NCBI GenBank assembly: GCA_947846985.1
Contig: CANTUZ010000004.1
Coordinates: forward strand, 6,066,927-6,130,926
Direction of reading: 5' to 3'
Source: Fratercula arctica
Taxonomy: Eukaryota; Chordata; Aves; Charadriiformes; Alcidae
DNA length: 64,000 nucleotides
Shown here: positions 30,754 through 43,219 of the stretch, piece by piece
Layout: the number at the start of each line of letters is the position of its first letter
How positions within the stretch are numbered: the first letter of the stretch is position 1
Made by a program: the position numbers and the translations under genes
Notes under the pieces: model-generated
What the model saw: only the letters and a program-made list of their open reading frames with translations
What the model was told of the DNA's origin: nothing
Database searches by the model: none

Positions 30754-32147
30754 CTAGCAGAACTTCCTCGTTTTCACCAATTTGTTCTGATATTTCACGG
30801 AGTGCCCGCCGTGCCCTATCACGTAAACGTCCAGCAGGTAGGACTTGCCAGGCTGCAGACCTCTGATTGTCTCTGTGGTCACTGCTTTCTGGATGTTCTG
30901 GCTGTGGAAGTACTTACAGAGAACCTTTTCCGATTTCTTCCTCGTATCTGGACCCAAGCACTGGTTCTGCTCCCTTTTCTTCTGCTCTTCGTTGTAGTTG
31001 TCATCCACTTCCCTTTTGTAGATGCAGAATTTGTTTCTCTCCTGTGTGCCCAGCCATGCCACTGTGACCGAAGAACATGTGCGGAGTTTGTCAAAGGCTT
31101 TGATTCGTGTATCTTCAGGAAGAGAAGGAAATGACTGCTTGTTAGGCCTGGTTGTAGCCAGGATCTTCAGCATAGAAGCACCTTTTTTGCTTCCTTTCAG
31201 CCTAATAAGATATTTAGCTTTTGCTTTTCCCCGAAGCTGGAACTGCCGCACACCCTCCACGTTTTGAGACAAGAGAAGTTTTCCATCTCTTCTAACTTGG
31301 ATCTGAACAGCATCCAGGCATGAATGAACAGAGAAGGTGACTTTTTGGTGAGATGAAACGGGAGCAAACCGTAGGAATTTGGCTCCCTTTCTCTTGATGA
31401 ACACATCTGTAACTTTGCCATCCTTCAATTCGACTGTTTTCTGTTTAGCCTCCTCCTTTGTTCTGGCAAAGGTGCCAACGTATGCGGTGCTCATGTTAGT
31501 GTTGGTATTTACGGCAAACATGTCAAAGTAGTACTGCGTATCGGGCTTTAGGTCTGACACTGTGAAGATGTTCTTGTTCCCGACACAAACTTTATGCAGG
31601 TCAACTCTCGGCTTTGAGGATGTTTGGCGCCCAAACTTTGATGATGATTTTAGGAAACCACGTTCTTTGCCGGAGTTGTTGTCTGAGGGAAAGCCAAAAT
31701 GGGCAAAGTCAAACGGACTGAAATCCAGACCTGGTTTTGGAGCCATCATGAAGGCATCGTCAGAACTGAGCTTCGCTTCTACAGCACAGAGGCTTTTGAA
31801 ATTGTGCTCTTTATTGATGACTATGCAATACTGAATTGGCTGTTTCAGTAAGGAGGCAGTGGGACTTGGCTTCCACGCTAGGGTCACTGTTGTACGTCCC
31901 AGAGAAGTGACGTCGATTCTGGGATCATAAGGTAGTTCAGGATAAGGTTGGTCCGATTCTGGAGTAGTGGTTGCATACACTTTAAAATGCGTATCTTTCT
32001 CTGTCGACAGTAGATCTAGTTGGTACAAACCAGATGGGGAACTAGAGGAGACAAAGTACTCCACGTCATTGCCTTTGTAAGAGAACAGCTCTGTGCCCTC
32101 CTCGCTAGTAATCTGCTGTTTCTGTTGCTCAAGAGGTTCTGGTTCAC
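30754..32147 (-). CDS. NDNF: NDNF coding exon 4 (residues 106-569 and stop)
   Basis: NDNF (neuron-derived neurotrophic factor) is a secreted glycoprotein that supports neuron migration, growth and survival and endothelial cells. In humans it is linked to GnRH-neuron migration and congenital hypogonadotropic hypogonadism. This large exon starts at the acceptor ACCTAG|GTGAACC (AG at 32149-32148) and ends with TAG at 30756-30754. The open frame continues upstream to 32214, but that extension is intron. Joined to exons 2 and 3 the protein has 569 residues, against 568 in human, and I recognise it throughout. Residues about 175-335 form a first fibronectin type III-like region with a long insertion (DPRIDVTSLGRTTVTLAWKP to TAYVGTFART). 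Residues about 450-569 form a second one, with LQPGKSYLLDVYV near the end, closing in KTRKFC. Potential N-glycosylation sites are NNS at residue 262 and NMS at 323. Lys/Arg-rich stretches (IKRKGAKFLR, KKREQNQ) are present. No frameshift or premature stop is seen. Confidence 0.97.
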
Positions 32148-33064
32148 CTAGGTTATAAGCAAAGAATAACATTTGTATGACAAGACAAATAGACAATGTA
32201 GACACAATCTGCAAATACGAGAAAATAAAACACTAATAGACACTTCTGCATAAAATACAAAAGTGAGACAAAAAAGGAAGGTTTTACCTTCTCAGCAGGA
32301 TACTTCCATCAAATCAGAGAGGGAAACTGGTTTGGCACTCAGGTTAAAACCAAATGCAAAAGAAATTGCACCACCCCTGTATTAATGGAGCCTCATGAAT
32401 GGTAGCTAACACCTTCCACTAGACTACTTCAGGCACCCAGGCACCCAACTAGGAGATGACGTAGAGCTCCCCAGTGGAAACTGCCTGTTTCTGGGCTTGG
32501 GCCCTTCGCTCCGGCCCTCCGAGTCACTAAAGTCGCGAAAACTTTGTGCCTAAATATGGTGGGGGCCAAAAGTGTATACAATTCAGTGTGGTTGTGTGAC
32601 ATTTAGCTCTGGAAACCAGACAACTTTCCTCTCCTCAGCAGCAGTTTTATGTTTATCTGCAAATAAACTCCGTGTCTACAGATGAGTCCCCTCAAAGGGG
32701 CGAGCTCAGCCCTGCTGCAACACCAGCCCTGTCTCTCCGGTTCTTATCTTGTGTGCACAGCTCACAGCAAAGCCCCCGTCAAGCCGAGTTCCTCTGGGCA
32801 AACACAGTTTGTTGTGGCAGCATCCAGTGCACTCTGTACCTATAACCTCAGCTTTTACTTTTACCTTTTTATAGCCCTTTTCTTTGTCATGTTGCTACCT
32901 GTGGCCAGTTTCCTGTACAACAGCAGGACTGGGGCTGAAGATCCAAACATAAAGATGGGCCTGCTGCAATATTCAGCATCACCCCGAGACTGGTCTGAGG
33001 GGCTTTGAATCCAGGAGGAAAGCGGGTCTCTGAGGTGCGAGGGAAGTCCTTGGTTGGTTATTAC
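32148..33064 (-). other. NDNF: NDNF intron 3
   Basis: This 917-nt intron has donor TTCAG|GTAATA (GT at 33064-33063) and acceptor AACCTAG|GT (AG at 32149-32148). It splits a Gly codon after its first base (phase 1). The plus-strand frame at 32682-33008 has no recognisable product. Confidence 0.93.
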
Positions 33065-33189
33065 CTGAACCTTCTCCGCTGGCTTCCTCTGGGAGCTCTT
33101 GGACACTCAGTTTCCACTCCAGAGGGGCATCGCATGGTGTCACTGTCACCGCTAAGGGAGTGTTGTCCTCTTCAACCACAAAGAAGTAC
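33065..33189 (-). CDS. NDNF: NDNF coding exon 3
   Basis: This 125-nt exon has acceptor CCCCTAG|GTACTTC and donor GGTTCAG|GTAATA. It supplies the last base of an Arg codon, then YFFVVEEDNTPLAVTVTPCD and APLEWKLSVQELPEEASGEGS, and the first base of a Gly codon. The content matches the N-terminal conserved NDNF region. The exon is phase 2 at its 5' side and phase 1 at its 3' side, which joins the reading frames of exons 2 and 4. Confidence 0.96.
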
Positions 33190-34215
33190 CTAGGGGAAGG
33201 TTAACAGACCTGTAAGTCAATAAATCCTGATGGCAGCCAACCGGCACGACTTGACGTGATCGAGGTTGGTCTTGGTGAGGCAACAGAGACAAAAGTGTTA
33301 CTTGCAGGCGAGTGTGTGCAGAGGGCATAGGGAAAGGCTGGTGGGTGAGAGCTAAGGAGGGGAGGGGAGTATCCCCACTAACACGGTGCTGCAGAGTTCA
33401 CGTCTTGCTTGCCCAGACATGGCAGAGGGGTTTCTGGCCTCCTGCCCTCCCCTCCATCAGCCTCACTTTTTACCCCTACGCTAACTATGTACAGTATAAA
33501 TGGTCACAAAGGTATGAATGAGGGAAAAGGGATCTTTCCTGGAATTTAGGAATATGCTCTTCAAAGCAGGACACATATTTTATGCTATGTCCAGGTGAGG
33601 GCCCTAGAAACACATATAGATACGTATACCTTCAGCTGTCCTCCCACATCCCCCCAAGCACTACATGTCATTTATTGTAAAATAAGTGTTTAAAGTTGTT
33701 CCTCACTGATGCCGGCTTAAGGAGGTGTGTGATACGAAGAGGAAGGTGGCAATGCTGGCCTTCCCTGAACTTTTTGGAGCCTCAGGTTCTTCCCCAGCCT
33801 AGCCTCAGTGTTTTCTGACCCGCAGGGAGAGGCTGGCAAGTGGGGAGTTCAGACCAGACTGGGGTTCGCTGCTTCTTTAAAGCACAATATGAAATAATGA
33901 AGCCAGACAAGTGTGATGGGGTAAGCCTGTAGTTTCTAATTTCCTTCCCATTCCCTTTGCCTCTAGACATGGTTAGTGGCCCCACTTCAGGGAACTTCTG
34001 CAATCTGTGGGAGCTCTGGGCTTGTCCCAGAAATCAAATAAATTGGACAGACCCTCAGCCGGGGAGGCCGGACTCACATAGTTACTTACTTCACCAGACA
34101 GAATACTGGCATTTGTATTTTACTGGTTTGGATCCTATTTTTATTTCAAATCACTCAGCAAATAGGGCTACTACCTTCAAAGTACAACTTCCTCATTTGA
34201 ACTGGGCAGAAATAC
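33190..34215 (-). other. NDNF: NDNF intron 2
   Basis: This 1026-nt intron runs from donor CTAAAAG|GTATTT (GT at 34215-34214) to acceptor CCCCTAG|G (AG at 33191-33190). It interrupts an Arg codon after two bases. No other gene was recognised inside. Confidence 0.93.
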
Positions 34216-34407
34216 CTTTTAGGGGTGTCTCGGAAGAGGTAGCTGCTAATTTCAGCTCCATCTGGGATGACGGATGAATCGTGAAAAAATGCTTTGTCCC
34301 GGATCTGCATTTGGAAGAGCTCCTCATCTCTGGTAGGGAACTTCTGGGGCCTGGAGCTGAGGGGCAGCAGCAGCAGCAGGAGCAGCGGGCAGCGCAGCAG
34401 GAGCATC
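34216..34407 (-). CDS. NDNF: NDNF coding exon 2 with start codon and signal peptide
   Basis: The acceptor is TGCTGTAG|G, immediately followed by ATG at 34406-34404. Translation gives a leucine-rich signal peptide (MLLLRCPLLLLLLLPLSS) with probable cleavage around residues 18-20. It continues RPQKFPTRDEELFQMQIRDK and on to SSYLFRDTPK and the first two bases of an Arg codon. The exon contributes 63 full codons. The frame is open upstream to a further ATG at 34451, but that lies across the acceptor in the intron, and the known human protein also starts with a short leucine-rich peptide at this point. Having the ATG one base inside exon 2 implies a non-coding exon 1, consistent with the donor found near 52.8 kb. 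Five consecutive CTG codons (plus strand CAG at 34365-34379) encode part of the Leu run. Confidence 0.95.
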
Positions 34408-37400
34408 CTACAGCAACGACAGGGAGTCAGTCCCACCCGAGAAGCTGCCACCAGCCAGACCGTGGCGAAGCACCGGTTTATTCATGGCCCGTGGTCACTG
34501 ACTTGGCTACCCACAAACTCCTGTGGCTCTTGTGGGCTGATTTACCACTGAAACACGGGCATACCTATAACAACGTCACATGCACTTTATGTTTTGCCAG
34601 CCCATTCACTGTACTGCTCTCCAAGCACTAGGAATACATATTGTAAGGACTAAACTCACATCATCACAGCGCTTAGATAAAGTATGTAAATAAGATGTTC
34701 TCTATCTTGAACTGTAATTGAAAGCAAGCCCACGCACTGGTTGCAAATTGGTATCCCTCCCTCTCATTAATAAAGAGCAAAAGCCTTCCACATACTTTGT
34801 TAGAGCTACAGCTTGATGTTTGGGCATAGCAGAAAGAGAAACTCGCTGGACATGGGAGCTAGAGTCAGCACAGAGCAGATGGAGGGTACATCCACTTCCC
34901 TTTCCTTATGAGATTCTGGATGGGCTTCCAACAATCCTTTGAAAAGTAAATATTTCCAGTGAAATTGTTCTTTATAAAAATAGTGAATTAGGAAAACATG
35001 TGATATAAACCCACACATATTCAAAGCACGTTGGTATTAGCGTGCAATTCAGCAGGGCTTAATCCTCAAGCCTGATGGGAATTGCAGAACACAAAAGCAG
35101 AGAATCCCTTACAAATTAAGCATAATAATTCATAATCTCAGCCTTTCATTATTATGTCTACAACTAGGTCAGTAATGACTATCCTAACATATACAGTGGG
35201 ACAGGCTGGAAATCTCCTTTCAGTGCAGTAGATGATCTCATCTGTAATGGCTCTGCTATGGGGGGGTGCCAGGGGGGGAACAAAGCCCGTTTCTGGTACG
35301 AGTATAGCGAGTTTGAATTGCTAAATGATAACATTTTTTAAAATTAGAGGAAAAAAAAAACAGGTTTAGGCCATTACCTAAATGGTGTTAGCCACTGGCT
35401 TCGGGGAGAAGCATGATAAAGAGCTGAGCTGGCAGGAACAGTTTTATCTTGTTGTTACGTGGGTGAATGTGTGGTCATGCACTGCTCCTTGTACTGCACT
35501 GTAAGTTAACCATGGTTTTATAACAGACTCTTTCCCGCTGTTGAGGCTGGGGGTTTTTCCCCCTCCACTTGACGCTTCCCTAATGTTTTACGTAAAAATA
35601 GCAACCATAAAGCTCCTTGAGAAGTGGCATGATGTAATCTAAGCCGTAATAAAATTGCTCTTCCCCTTCAAGCACTTCATGAAAATAGAAACAGGTGCCC
35701 CTGAGGGAAGCCCCAGCAGCCTCCTCCTTCCCTCTCCCATGGCTTTACCTTCCAAAAACCCCAAAGGAGCCAGCAGAGGCCAGTGTGGTCATGGTGTGGG
35801 ACCCTCCTCCTGGCCACAGCCCACCCCTCTGGCCCTTTGGGAGCTCTCAGGAAGCCCCACTCCCTGGTGGCCCCAAACCCCTCATGCCCCTTCCTGGAGG
35901 CAGGTAGCCGACAGCTGGCCAGCCTCTGCCCCTCTCCTCATCACCTCGTCCCTGCCAAAGCTCACTGCGGGCACCGGCATCCCCAATGTGGGGATGGCAG
36001 CATGGGGTCTTGTCCTCTTTTTCGCCTACAAGTTCTTGAGGAAATCTTCCCAAATTCCCCCTCCCTGCTGCCTCCCTTCTGCTCTGCGCTGTGGCATGTG
36101 CCTGTCCTGCAGCCCTTCTCCCGGGACAGCTGAACACAGCCATCCATGTACAGGACAGCAGGTCTCCCGACACCAGCAAGGCCCATGGAGGGCTATTTTC
36201 ACTCTCATATTGTTGCCTCTGCCTCTAACATCATTGTTATTTAATTACTCCTTCCACCAATGGCACAGGTCCCCCCTGCTCTCCCCATCCCTCCCCTCTG
36301 CTGTCCCTGGCCACGTCCTGCTCAGTCCCTGTCCTTCATCTCTCCATTTTCCCACTGAAACTGGTGATGCAGGAGGGAAGAGAAAATCTGTAGCAAACCC
36401 CAAAGTAACCTTAAGCCACAAGTGACACGTACTGAAAGTTCACCGCGATGCAATTTTATCTTTGCCTCCTTTTGCTCGTGCCTTCCCTCACACCAAAGGC
36501 AGCTATGCCTTCCTGAGCTTTCCCCCTTCCCGGCCCAGCACATATTCCTACATCTGCAGCCAGATCCTCCCCTTCCTGAGTGGAAAACCACAGGAAAGAT
36601 GAAAGCGGATGCTTGAGGTTCACCTGGCAGAGTTTCCCCTGTGGTCATGCCCCAGGTGGGCACGGACACCGTGGAGGAGCCCCATGCCCTCTGCGAGTGA
36701 GTGGCAAGCATGCCCGGTAGCCCTGCGGCCAGCTTGCCGGTCACTGGCCCCGCCAGCTTGTGGGGAAGCCTGAGCTGAGGCTGCCCAAAGTTATTTTGCA
36801 GTTAGAGAAGGCTGCAGCCTTATTTATTCGGTGATAACCTGGCAACAGCACCACACGGCCGCATTTCCCCATTTGCAGGGCTTGGAGCAGCTCATCTCGG
36901 GCACTCACAGGTCGGGAATTGTGTGCTTCATTATATCTGGGATGTCTGAATAACAGGTTGCTGCAGTGCTCTGCCCTACGGAAGGGAAAGGAGTCAAGGG
37001 CTTTACCTAAGACATGCAATTGCTACTTATAGTTAAATCCTTATTTGGCTTTCCCAGCGCTTGTCAAAAATTATCCCAACCATGTCCAGACTTTGCTTTT
37101 GATGACAACAGCCATATTTCCTCGAATTCAGACTGAAGTGTTGATACTTATCAGCAAAGTTAATGACATTTGACCTTTCGGAGCAAAGATCGTAAGTCAA
37201 AATACTTGGGGACTTGAGTCACCGAAGCCAGCAGAAACCTCCTCTCACACAAAGCAGGATGAGTTCCGTGTGCTCTACCAGGCTGTTTATTGATTTTTCA
37301 AGTATTATCGTTGGCCAGTAGGGAAGAAATTCTTTCCAACTTAATCACAACAGTTAGAGCAGATTATTTGGTTAGGTAAGAAACTCTGACACTTTCTGCA

Positions 37401-38180
37401 GACAGCATCCTCCACATGAACCCCTTGAAACTGCAACCTTGTCTATTCCCAGTCAGTTCCAGTGCTATGTAACCTCTACTAAAATAAACGATTTGTGATT
37501 ATAGGACTACCCAGGCTAACTTTCACTTCTGAAATAATTTCACTAGCTAACTCACTTGAAAAACTCCTGTAGACAGCGCTTCTGTCCCCATTAACAACCA
37601 CGGTGTAGCGAAAAGGTACAAATTTGTCTCTCATTTCTTTATCTAACCGGAAAAGCATTTTGGCTTTAAAATAATTACAAAAGACAGATTAAGGTTAGTT
37701 GTGTGATCCCTGCCCAGCTTGGGCAGGCACCATCAGCCCATCCCATACGTGAAATGGCAAACTGGCAACTGGCACTGAAAAAGAAAAGTTTGATAGTCTT
37801 TGTTCCTTCACAAGCGAATAGGATTTGGAGTGCTTTCATTTTCACATATCCAGCCTCAGAGGCTTCAAACGGGCCCAGTTTTCATGCAGGACACTTCCAA
37901 AAGCGGGACACCTCAACAGCAAAGAGGCATCCAAAACTCACTCACAGTTTTCGGAAACCGCGCTGCCAGTGTTACATCACCCTTTCACACCAGTCAATAA
38001 ACAGATTTTATGTTTTGCAGTGCGCTCATTGTAATTTCAAGCTAAATCCTCTATAGTTTACTTAGGCGAAACATCAAGAGGAAAGCAAAAAATTCATTTA
38101 TTCGTCCCATGTTTCATTCTGGGCCAGTTCATGGCTGGGCAATGACTTTGAGAGTTCCTCAGAAAATGCATTTGCTAGAT

Positions 38181-38220
38181 CACACAGAATCACAGAATGA
38201 CAGGGGCTGGAAGGGACTAG
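38181..38220 (-). mobile_element. CR1 LINE 3'-tail remnant
   Basis: CACAGAATCACAGAATG followed by GGGCTGGAAGGGAC is the reverse complement of the typical CR1 3' end, whose hallmark is a tandem ATTCTRTG octamer. Only about 40 bp is recognisable. The insertion is oriented on the minus strand and is strongly 5'-truncated or decayed beyond this. Confidence 0.8.
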
Positions 38221-41038
38221 ATGGGAGACTGGGAATTCCTGCTCTCCCATCCATCCCTCGCAAACTTCCAACGAACCATTTTCCTGCCGTGCTCCGAGCC
38301 GGTCTCACTTTTAGAAGCCAGGAACAGGCTGAGGCCTAAGCGCTGCACTGTAAAGCCAAACAAATCACGTGAAAGATGTTGTGTGATTTTTTTTTTCCTT
38401 CTCCAGGCTATGCCACCTCCTAAAATGCCTTTTATTCCCTTTTCTGCAAGTTCGTCTTGTTTTCTTTTCTTTTAAACTCTGAGTCAATATTTTATTGATA
38501 TATTCCTGCTGACTGGAGGGATTTGCCTGCTGTTTATCACTGAATTTAAGAGAGTGCCAAAATAAACAGTCCTGAGTGAAATAATAAGCACCATTTGCCT
38601 TCTCCGGGATTGCAAAAGTGCCCTCTAATGGCCCGTCTTTACCTCTCGCTTTTTCCCCAAATTCTCTCTAAATCGAGACTTAAACCCGAGGTGAAGGTGA
38701 CCCTCCCGCTGTCCCCACTGGCAAGGAGCAGGGGCGGAGCGGTGGGTTGGGGACAAAGCCAGCACCCTGCTCCCCGGGAGGTCACACCATGGCACAGGGG
38801 GTCAGGCCGTGCCAGGACACCAGCATCGCTGGAGGGGAGGGAGATGCCGTGCAGCAACCACAGGCACGGCACGGGAGGGAAGGTAAAACCCCACCGCAGC
38901 TTGGAGGGACCAGGATGGCACACGCGGACACCAGCGGCTCTACACCAGCCACAAGAGCAACACTGAAAAACGTCCTTCAGAAAATATGACCTGCTTGTAT
39001 ATTCTTTCACTTCCAAAAGCAAGGAAAAAAAAAAGTTTTCTTTTTTCTTCCTTTTCTCTTTTTTTTTTTTCCCCCCAGCAGACTGATCCGCTCCGGGGAG
39101 CCAAGGTGAGAGCAGGGAGCATCCACCCCATCTCCTCCCAGCTAGGGCTGCTCCCGGGCTGCCTTCCAGCTGGATGGGACCACCCGCTTTTGCCCACCAG
39201 CACGCTGAGGCCGGGAAGACCGAACGATGCCAGGGCAGCGGCGGTGGTGGCAGGCGGCCGGGTTTTCCTTTTCTTTTAAGCTGGAAAGTGGCAGTGCTGT
39301 CCCCAGGGGAGCAGCTCCTGGGCTGCACAAACACTCCGGCAGCAGCAGCCACACCTCGGGAGAGGTTTATTTGATGTACCTGTATGTATTTACCTACATA
39401 GATCAACAGATGGAAAGTGCATGCTGTACCTTTGGAGGGGGATAGCAATTATTTTAAACACCTCAAAATTTACCACCTTGCCAGAGGCTTGGTGGGTTTT
39501 TTTCGTTCAGAAAGTATAAATAAACAAAAGCAGCAGTCTGGCCATTTTATAAATTTGAGCTGTAAGCACATACATGAAAATTATCGTTAAATCGGATCAT
39601 AGACTATTACAATTCATTCCTAGCTTTTTAATGATTTCCACTCGAGCACTGAGCCTTACCCGACCTTTCTGAAATCCCACATACACAAACCTTCTGTCCA
39701 GCCTTTAAGATCTTTGCGTAACAAGCTTCACCTATACAAAAGGCCTGCAAATACCTAGGTAAACTGCAGTTACAGGCAGAAACGGCGAGGAAAACAGGAT
39801 TTGCAGCTGGCTTAGATTCTGAGTTGAGGGACAAATTAGCCGGAGCTGGGGCAGCACCTTGCAGGCTCTTCCCGCAGGCTGCGGGACCAGGCAGGTGGGC
39901 GCATCCTCAACCAAAGCCAGACACGGGCGGCCTCGGGGGCAGATAAAATCACCCCATTTTTGATTTTGCCGATCAAGCTTACGGTATTTTCTGTCTGCCC
40001 TAAGAATGTCCTTTTTTCCCAGCAAAATATAGCAGTTGCACAGCGCTATCAGAGGCTCCCCACTTAACATCCCATCACAGAAACCCCACCCAGCAAGCCG
40101 AGAATTCATTCTGTTTGGGGTCAAAGCGGTTGCGTGCTGCTGTTCGGATTCCATTGTGCATTTGTTTCACACACACTCACAGGAAGGCTCAATGTCACCA
40201 AACATACCTACGCTCCGTAAAAAGGCAGCAAGAGTATTCGATTCACCAGTGCGATGGCAGCACTACTCACAAGTCATCTTCAAGCGCCTTGATCTACGGA
40301 AATTATTTGCTTTGCTTCTCAACTGTCTGCAGGTCACAGAGACCTGTAAAGGATTTACAATAACAAAACAAAACAAAAGATCCGGGTTTACTTGAAGCAA
40401 ATGTGTCTGGAATAAATAAAGCCTAATGTTTCATTACATAAAGTGGAAAGTGCATGACTGTAATTTAGTGAGGATAATTTCAAGGCGCTGCCTGCCACAC
40501 TGCTTTTGTGTTGCATTTCTTCTCTTTTTGTTGTATGGATGGTTAACTTTTTAATCCTATTTTTAAACTCCAGTGTGTTGGGAGGGGTTTTTTGATTGTT
40601 TACATTACCCATGCTGCATCTCATAGTAAGTCTGTAGATTTATTGACGTGATTTAAGTCCAGCTTCAGAAATAAAAGGGCACTGTGTGACTTCTTTGACT
40701 TATTATAGGAACGCTGCAAGTAAAGAGGTTGTGAGCTTTGCCATTATACACTTCATTTCCAGAGATATACAACACAAATATGTGCACCCCAGCATACAGA
40801 CTTATCACCTCAGCAACTGAGGACTTTAAAAGCGCCTACCGATTTCGATTGTAATACAATTAGTTATTTTTAATGTGCAAACAAGGAAAAATAACGCCTT
40901 TGAAATTTTAAGTATTTATAAGCTCGGTTTGTTTGTTTAGGGGGAGACCAGAGGGGAAAAGCAAAGGCCTGCCACTTAATACTTACCATTCCCTAAAGGA
41001 TCTGGAAAATGTTTGGTATGCTTTTCATTTGGGGTTGG

Positions 41039-41071
<33 letters not shown>

Positions 41072-41072
41072 A
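41039..41072. repeat. T13-A21 palindromic homopolymer pair
   Basis: Thirteen T are followed directly by twenty-one A, giving a perfect 13-bp self-complementary arm with no loop. It is low-complexity and likely unstable in length. Confidence 0.9.
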
Positions 41073-43198
41073 GCAGCACTCTTGAAAACTTGTTGTCTCG
41101 TCCTGCCTCGTGCCTGGGGAAAAGCCCAGGCCACGCAGGGCTGTGGGAGTCAGCCCCAGCCAGCCCCTCCACCGGAGACCTGCACCAGCCCACAGCCTTT
41201 CCCTATGGAATAGAGGCGGGGGGACAGGAGGAACACAGCCCCAATAGGGACACAGGGGTGTATCACCATCTCCATGGGTTTGAAAGAGCAATATTTTTGT
41301 GTAGCGCTGCGGCTGGCTGGATGTGGCAGCTCCCGTTGGCAGGAGCAGCTGTAACTGGGAGGGCAGGAGCATTTACAGACCTGTAATCCATGGATTAAAG
41401 CTCCCTAAGTACGCACAGACACGATGGACTATAATGGTGCCTTTGAAGCATTTAGGGTCCACCGTGTCAATAATCTGTGGATTAACCGACCGCCTCTTGC
41501 AATTCCAATTCAAGTCGCCCTTCTCCTTTGCTGGGAGTATTGTTTTAGCAAAGCAAATCACAGTAGCATGGGGAAAAAATCCAACTACGTAAAATAAAGA
41601 CGGTATGAAGAAATAAGGGTACGTTTCCACCAAATCTTAATGAGCAACAGTGGCAATAAACTACAGCTTCGGGGAGAGGTTAAGTTCGAAGGGGTAACAT
41701 TGTAAAATGCGGAGCTGTCTCAAATTAGACATTTGAAAAGCAAACATACTCAGGGAGATATGGTATCAAAAATCAAATTTTACATGGACTATTTTGTTTC
41801 TAAACTGAGCCTTATTTATTTTTCCACTTTTAGTGGAAACAGATTCAACTCTGATTACATCGAAAATCGCCATCCTGGAGCTGGTGGTAGCTGGATGCTT
41901 CAAAACCCAGCTGAGCCAGGAGGTGCCATTTGGGACACTTGAGGAAATGCCTCCTAGTTTATCAGAGACCACCTACCAGCGCTTCTCTCCTTCGCAGCCA
42001 CCTCGACCCGCGCGGCTTGGCGGCAAGTGTCAAAACCAAACAAACAGTGAGCCCCCGGCGCCCTGTGTTACAATGCTCGGTTGTTCTCTCCTACCTTTCC
42101 TTGCAAGGGGGTGGCAGGGGCAGGGGAAGAAGTGATGTGCTGGAGCACCGGGTGGCAGCCAGCTGGCGGCTCACACCCTCTGCTGAGCTCCACGTCCCTT
42201 GGCCGCGCCAGCACAGGATGGCCTGTGTCCTCACCATCCTACCTGCTCATCCTCCCAAGCCCGTACAACATCCCCAGGTGGCTGGACGTCGCAAGCATCA
42301 CAGGATGGGTGACTGGCACCAGCTCTTCCAGAGGAAAATCCCATGTCAGACGCCCAACTCGGAGAAGTGGAATTTTTTTTCCTGAGTCTCAGCAGGGTTT
42401 GAGCCCCAGCAGGAGAAAAAAGATAAGGCAGAGAAATCTTAGTTTGCACAACTCCAGGCCACTTAAGATAAACAACCCTGAATGCCACGCAGCTCTACCA
42501 CAAACCTTTCATCGCAAGATCTGGAGGTGTTTTATAATGGAGAGTAATTATTATCCCCTTGTTACAAGCAATAAAAGTGGGGCAGCGACTTTCCTTGTTC
42601 AAGGAAATCCCAATATAATCCCTTCCTTTAATCATAAAACAATAGCTACTTTCCTCGGCCAAGTCACTCTGCCTTCAGCACAGCTCTCCGAGTGTATGTT
42701 GCTGCCTCTCCGTAATGAATTTCAGCACAGGGATTAGCGGGGAGGAACACATACGAACAATTACAAATTACAACCAACACAAGCATGTTGGTGTTTGGTA
42801 CGGAGTTTCCCACTGTTTCTCTGGAATACTTCTGAATGACATTATGAGCAAGTGCCCTTGCCAAAACCCACGAGGGACAGGGAGGACTGAAGTGTCAGGG
42901 TATGATAAAGAGCAGGAGCGGAACCGGGGTCCGTGCATCCCGCCATCACATCCTCACACTGCCGTGGCTTATGTCTGGAGGTCAGAAAGACCTTTGCAAA
43001 GCACTAAAACATAAAAACAAAGTCATATTACCTACTGAAGGAGTTAAAGTTGCTCCAGCCATTCATAGGGCCTGGAGACCATGGCTCGCCTGGCAGCTGC
43101 CCGCAGCCAACAGGGTGTTTGGTGAAGGGGAGAAAATAAGGGGCTCGCGCCCGGCAGGGAGCTGTGGGGGCGGTGGTCACAGGGACAGGACTACGGGT

Positions 43199-43219
43199 CA
43201 CTGGCGTGACTCGCCAGTG
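43199..43219. repeat. Short GC-rich inverted repeat
   Basis: CACTGGCG and CGCCAGTG form a perfect 8-bp inverted repeat around the spacer TGACT. It sits in a local GC-rich patch of NDNF intron 1. It may be coincidental. Confidence 0.6.

Noticed and set aside
30802..31834. Plus-strand and alternate minus-strand frames over NDNF exon 4
   Set aside because: They are antisense or out-of-frame shadows of the well-recognised NDNF coding exon.
32148..32214. Extra N-terminal residues (MQIVSTLSIC...) of the large NDNF frame
   Set aside because: These residues are translated intron 3. The acceptor at 32149-32148 joins exon 3 in frame.
34407..34451. Upstream in-frame ATG adding 15 residues to NDNF
   Set aside because: It lies on the intron side of a clear acceptor (TGCTGTAG|G), and the known protein starts with a short leucine-rich peptide at the downstream ATG.
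38639..39448. 269-codon minus-strand frame in NDNF intron 1
   Set aside because: GC-rich, low in stops, includes translated poly-purine (KKKEKRKK), no recognisable domain and an overlapping frame on the other strand.
42541..42620. MIR-like wording (ATTATTATCCCC...) in NDNF intron 1
   Set aside because: Only about 15 bp resembles the consensus and the rest diverges; too weak to list as a repeat.
42081..42737. 218-codon plus-strand frame in NDNF intron 1
   Set aside because: No known family, no splice context, and a second overlapping frame of 151 codons at 41930-42385; best explained by chance in GC-richer DNA.
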